A DNA stretch of 17,217 nucleotides from Rickettsiales bacterium (GTDB taxonomy: Bacteria > Pseudomonadota > Alphaproteobacteria > Rickettsiales > Anaplasmataceae): the NCBI GenBank assembly GCA_031266615.1, contig JAISAR010000067.1:1-17217 (forward strand). The letters run 5' to 3'. The translations under genes and the position numbers were made by a program. The notes beneath the pieces are model-generated. The model saw nothing but the letters and a program-made list of their open reading frames with translations. It was not told the DNA's origin and made no database searches. Below are positions 14,607 to 17,217 of this stretch, in pieces. How positions within the stretch are numbered: position 1 is the first letter of the stretch; every line of letters begins with the position of its first letter.

Positions 14607-14901
14607 TTCTATTTACTCTACTTAACACTTTAGTGTATTCTGTTCTTTTCTCGTTTCTATACTTTTCACACTCTTGATTCATTTCGTCTAATTTTTTTGT
14701 TAATTCTAAAACTTTATCCTCAAGAGTTAGTGCTGCTAGTAGGAAATTTAATGCGTCCGAGCCCTTACCTCCAGTTTTTTGAGATATAGAGCTAACTAGC
14801 TTGTTAAAATTATTAGCAAGGTACAATAAATGATCCTTTTTTCCACTTTCACAAGATATTTTGTATGTACTGTTGCGTATAACTATTTCTACTACTTGCA
14901 T
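14584..14901 (-). CDS. zapA: Cell division protein ZapA
   Basis: ZapA binds and bundles FtsZ filaments at the division ring. The 105 residues start VVEIVIRNSTYKISCE, the ZapA N-terminal sheet. A helical segment KKDHLLYLANNFNKLV follows, then a long C-terminal coiled coil (about 55-95) with DALNFLLAALTLEDKV. It lies 70 bp beyond the ihfB-type gene on the same strand, so it may be the last gene of an rpsA-led unit. Its 3' end overlaps sdhE. A 6S RNA gene often neighbours zapA in other proteobacteria, but the 70-bp gap upstream is too short to hold one. Confidence 0.88.
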   Translation of the reverse strand: MQVVEIVIRNSTYKISCESGKKDHLLYLANNFNKLVSSISQKTGGKGSDALNFLLAALTLEDKVLELTKKLDEMNQECEKYRNEKRTEYTKVLSRVNRIIECIKD

Positions 14902-14971
14902 ATAATGCTGAAAACTTTTATTGTATAATGTTAACTTACCCCCACTTTCATCTTATTTACTGTATAAACTT

Positions 14972-15250
14972 TTATTCATTTATTAAATAGGATAATTTTT
15001 TACTGCTACGAAAATATGTTTTAAAGTATTGATTTTTTACAAACTTCTGTGACATAAAGTGACTTGTCTCTTTCAAGTTATAACTCCTAATTGAAAAGGA
15101 GCCAAATCCCCTAATTTCAATTCTATTATGACGTTTCAACGTACTCGAAAGTATCTCAAAAAATCTGTTGACTATAGCCGCTATAACCATTTTGTCTAGG
15201 AAGGGATGCTTCTCTGCCATCTTTGTTATTATGTTAGATTTCGTTGCCAT
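14972..15250 (-). CDS. ihfB: IHF/HU family nucleoid DNA-bending protein, probable IHF beta
   Basis: The 92 residues match the HU/IHF fold. It has helices 1-2 (SNIITKMAEK to AAIVNRFFEILSSTL), the strand RIEIRGFGSFSIR diagnostic of the family, and then the DNA-binding arm. The arm is divergent: where most members have an RNP segment with the intercalating proline, here the sequence reads KFVKNQYFKTYFRSSKKL and no such proline is visible. Its place right after rpsA (22 bp) is the classical rpsA-ihfB order, supporting IHF beta over HU. The weak arm conservation leaves the exact subfamily open. Confidence 0.8.
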   Translation of the reverse strand: MATKSNIITKMAEKHPFLDKMVIAAIVNRFFEILSSTLKRHNRIEIRGFGSFSIRSYNLKETSHFMSQKFVKNQYFKTYFRSSKKLSYLINE

Positions 15251-15272
15251 TTACACGAAGCTAAAATTATAA

Positions 15273-16925
15273 TCATTTAGCAGATAGTATTATATTATAT
15301 TCTTCAACGCCCAATACTTCAACTTCTATCTTTTCTGACATAAAAAACTTTTTATTCTCCGGTAGATGCTCTTGATCTATTAAGAGAGTTACATCATTTT
15401 CAACTTCAACAACTAGTCCACCATCTTCTCTCTTACCTACGGTAACCTGCATTTTGTCTCCTGCCTTGACTTTCTTTATCAGTTCTATAAGTGGATCATA
15501 CTCTATTTGCTTTATGCCAAGGTGAATTCTTGTTCGATTCACGCTAGCCCTTATTACTTTTGCCTCTATCGCATCGCCCACATTATACTCTCTTATCTCA
15601 TCTGAACCATTTTTAGACCAACTTAGATCTTGCATATAAATTGTTCCTTCAACATTTTCATCTATTTCACGATCATCAAAAGTAACAGATATATATGAGC
15701 CAGCACTATTTTTAACTTTACCAGAGACAATGGAGCCAGGAGGATATTTATTGACAAATACTTGCCAAGGGTTATCTAGACACCTTTTCATACTCAAACT
15801 CATTCTGTTTTTAGTAGTATCAATGCTGAGAATTTTAACAGACACTTCTTGCCCCCTAGTTACAAGACTACTAACTGGTAGATTGCTCTTAACCCAAGTT
15901 ATTTCTGATGAGTGAACTAAACCTTCGATTCCAGGCTGAAGTTCAACAAATAACCCATAATCTTCTATGCTTGTTATATGCCCCTTATGAACGCTGTCAA
16001 TCGGATATTTTGACTCTACATCTTGCCAAGGATTATCTTCTAGCTGCTTTATGCCTAGGGAAACTTTTGCATTTTCCTTATCTATTTTTATAATTTTGAC
16101 CTTTATGGTCTGGCCACAAGCAAAAACTGCAGATGGGTGACTTACCCTACTCCAAGAGATATCTGTGATATGTAGCAATCCATCTATAACTCCTACTGCA
16201 TCTGACTCATGAATGCCAACGAATACACCATAATGAGTAATGCTTTTTATTCTTCCTTCTATTATATCACCCTCATTTAAAGACTCTAAAAACTTGGTTT
16301 TTTCACCAGCATGCAATTTTTCTAATACTAACTTCCTTGATACTACGATGTTACCCTGCTTCTTATCCATTTTAAGCACAATGAACTTTTGCCCAGTTTC
16401 AATAAGGTGCTTGGCATCTTTTACTTGCTTCAGATCCACATGACTCAGCGGCAAAAAGGCACTTATTCCGTCGCCAAGATCAACAATAAAGCCGCATTTA
16501 ATTGAGCGTTTGATAACTCCACTAACTTCAGCTCTTGTAACTGCATCTTCTTCTAGTTTATGCCATTTTTCGTCCCTAATTGCTTTTTCACGGCTAAGAA
16601 CTACATTACCATGATAGTCTTCAATTCTCTCTACATAAACTCTAATTTTAGAACCAACAACAATCTCATCGTTGCAACCAAGCTCCTTGATTGGAATTCT
16701 CCCATCAGACTTTAAGCCAACGTCGACCACGATATCATTAGGATTTACTCGTGTAATGACACCTTCTACTACGTCTCCTTCCTTAATTTTATTAATAAAA
16801 GAATCTTCAAATAAAATGTTACTTTGATCTTCAAACTGGCCTTGACATATATCTTCTATGAACTTGTTTGACGATAGTTTTCTGATACTAATTGGTAGAT
16901 TTGCCGCTGGATCATTATTATTCAT
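15273..16925 (-). CDS. rpsA: 30S ribosomal protein S1
   Basis: S1 binds mRNA and helps the 30S subunit initiate translation, which matters in a genome where few genes have good Shine-Dalgarno sites. The 550 residues are close to the usual six-domain length. S1 OB-fold repeats lie at about 45-115, 125-205, 215-297, 306-385, 395-480 and 482-550. Repeats 3 and 4 are the most canonical (HYGVFVGI...GLLHITDISW; DYGLFVEL...GLVHSSEITW). The last two are divergent. The ATG at 16925 follows AAAGG about 10 nt upstream, and a promoter lies at 16966-16993. Confidence 0.97.
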   Translation of the reverse strand: MNNNDPAANLPISIRKLSSNKFIEDICQGQFEDQSNILFEDSFINKIKEGDVVEGVITRVNPNDIVVDVGLKSDGRIPIKELGCNDEIVVGSKIRVYVERIEDYHGNVVLSREKAIRDEKWHKLEEDAVTRAEVSGVIKRSIKCGFIVDLGDGISAFLPLSHVDLKQVKDAKHLIETGQKFIVLKMDKKQGNIVVSRKLVLEKLHAGEKTKFLESLNEGDIIEGRIKSITHYGVFVGIHESDAVGVIDGLLHITDISWSRVSHPSAVFACGQTIKVKIIKIDKENAKVSLGIKQLEDNPWQDVESKYPIDSVHKGHITSIEDYGLFVELQPGIEGLVHSSEITWVKSNLPVSSLVTRGQEVSVKILSIDTTKNRMSLSMKRCLDNPWQVFVNKYPPGSIVSGKVKNSAGSYISVTFDDREIDENVEGTIYMQDLSWSKNGSDEIREYNVGDAIEAKVIRASVNRTRIHLGIKQIEYDPLIELIKKVKAGDKMQVTVGKREDGGLVVEVENDVTLLIDQEHLPENKKFFMSEKIEVEVLGVEEYNIILSAK

Positions 16926-16965
16926 GCAATGTGACCTTTAATTTAAACTTTATTAGAAATAATAC

Positions 16966-16993
16966 ATTATATAGTATTAACAATTAGTTACAA
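16966..16993 (-). promoter_or_regulatory. Probable rpsA promoter
   Basis: On the minus strand TTGTAA (16993-16988, 4 of 6) is followed by a 16-bp spacer and a perfect TATAAT (16971-16966). Initiation near 16959 gives a leader of about 35 nt. It is divergent from the right module, which begins at 17017, so both regulatory regions are packed into under 150 bp. Confidence 0.6.
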
Positions 16994-17065
16994 GCAGTTT
17001 TTTTGTTAACTCACTGATAGACTTCTCGCATAAAAAACAGCTTTTGGCATATGCGAAAAAACTAC

Positions 17066-17094
17066 TTGACAACCTTTACCGTTACTCTTATAAT
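17066..17094 (+). promoter_or_regulatory. Perfect sigma70 promoter, right module
   Basis: TTGACA (17066-17071), exactly 17 bp, then TATAAT (17089-17094): both boxes are perfect and the spacer is optimal, with an A-tract directly upstream. Initiation is expected near 17101, inside the left arm of a 10-bp hairpin. It is the strongest-looking promoter in the window, as expected for a very highly expressed transcript. Confidence 0.85.
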
Positions 17095-17096
17095 GA

Positions 17097-17124
17097 GATT
17101 GAAGCTATTCATTTAGCTTCAATC
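17097..17124 (+). repeat. 10-bp perfect hairpin at the predicted transcript start
   Basis: GATTGAAGCT (17097-17106) and AGCTTCAATC (17115-17124) are exact inverted repeats with an 8-nt loop, beginning two bases after the -10 box. In RNA it could form a 5' cap-like stem if initiation is early, or act as a DNA operator overlapping the start site. The left copy has a different palindrome (134-147) at a comparable position. Confidence 0.55.
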
Positions 17125-17217
17125 TGTGCAGATTAAACGACGAAAGTATCACGGTTGGCGTCTTATGTTTAATTTTTTGCACTATGTGCACCTCATGTCT
17201 TTATTAATTTCACCTAG

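Larger units (their letters stand above)
17017..17217 (+). promoter_or_regulatory. Outward-facing promoter-leader module, right copy
   Basis: In plus-strand order this region has ATAGAC (17017-17022), CTCGCATA (17025-17032), an A-tract, TTGACA, TATAAT, a 10-bp perfect hairpin (17097-17124, unique to this copy) and GGCGTCTTATGTTTAATTT (from 17157). A hairpin TGCAC/GTGCA (17178-17190, loop TAT) and TGTCTTTATTAATTT (17196-17210) follow. The order and bases mirror the left module at 248-28 on the minus strand. An ATG at 17165 opens a short frame to the edge. Its frame relative to the boxA-like block differs by one base from the left copy, so a shared peptide is unlikely. The gene driven lies to the right of the window. 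Confidence 0.7.

Noticed and set aside
14902..14971. 6S RNA gene beside zapA, as in many proteobacteria.
   Set aside because: The 70-bp gap is too short and shows no long near-palindromic structure.
17165..17217. Short conserved leader peptide starting MFNF in both end modules.
   Set aside because: The copies differ by one base in the distance to the next shared block, so the frame is not conserved; RNA-level conservation is more likely.

Overview
The window looks like chromosomal DNA of a Wolbachia-type endosymbiont (Alphaproteobacteria, Rickettsiales). This rests on the AT-rich composition, a sparse core-gene set, an envelope operon without lipid A genes, and short palindromic repeats with GTCATCC/CACTGGGATGACA-type cores. 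Some of those repeats sit in frame inside a coding sequence. I recognised the organism from sequence character, not from a database match.

Layout, left to right. A minus-strand promoter and leader (1-248) point off the left edge. Next come dnaA (minus), a short glutamine-synthetase-like protein (plus), a 484-residue orphan protein (minus) with the best Shine-Dalgarno sequence in the window, and purA (minus). A 443-bp non-coding stretch carries degenerate repeats. It is followed by a 144-residue orphan (minus) and a 984-residue GltD-like iron-sulfur flavoprotein (minus) that stops inside its C-terminal reductase domain. A compact minus-strand envelope cluster reads rseP-bamA-skp-fabZ and continues into the flavoprotein gene. 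A plus-strand sdhE is divergent from rseP and convergent with zapA. The minus-strand group rpsA-ihfB-zapA follows. At the right edge a plus-strand promoter and leader point off the window.

How the genes work together. RseP, BamA and Skp form the outer-membrane-protein assembly and stress module. FabZ supplies fatty-acid elongation. In Gram-negatives with lipid A this cluster normally also holds lpxD and lpxA; here skp is followed directly by fabZ, as expected for an organism without LPS. DnaA, the IHF/HU protein and ZapA serve replication, chromosome architecture and division. S1 serves translation initiation, PurA serves AMP synthesis, and SdhE supports succinate dehydrogenase flavinylation.

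The most unusual structure is at the window ends. The left edge (minus strand) and the right edge (plus strand) hold two inverted, outward-facing copies of a promoter-leader module. Each has a shared upstream element, an A-tract, TTGACA, a 17-bp spacer and a TATAAT-like box. Each then has a shared leader with a small hairpin followed by a boxA-like sequence. The hairpin stem differs between copies but stays paired. This suggests two stable-RNA or other highly expressed transcription units with antitermination-type leaders, though what they drive lies outside the window. The second unusual feature is repeat invasion of the flavoprotein gene: four 21-bp tandem repeats encode a heptapeptide repeat near its N-terminus, and a second palindromic insert lies between its cysteine motifs.
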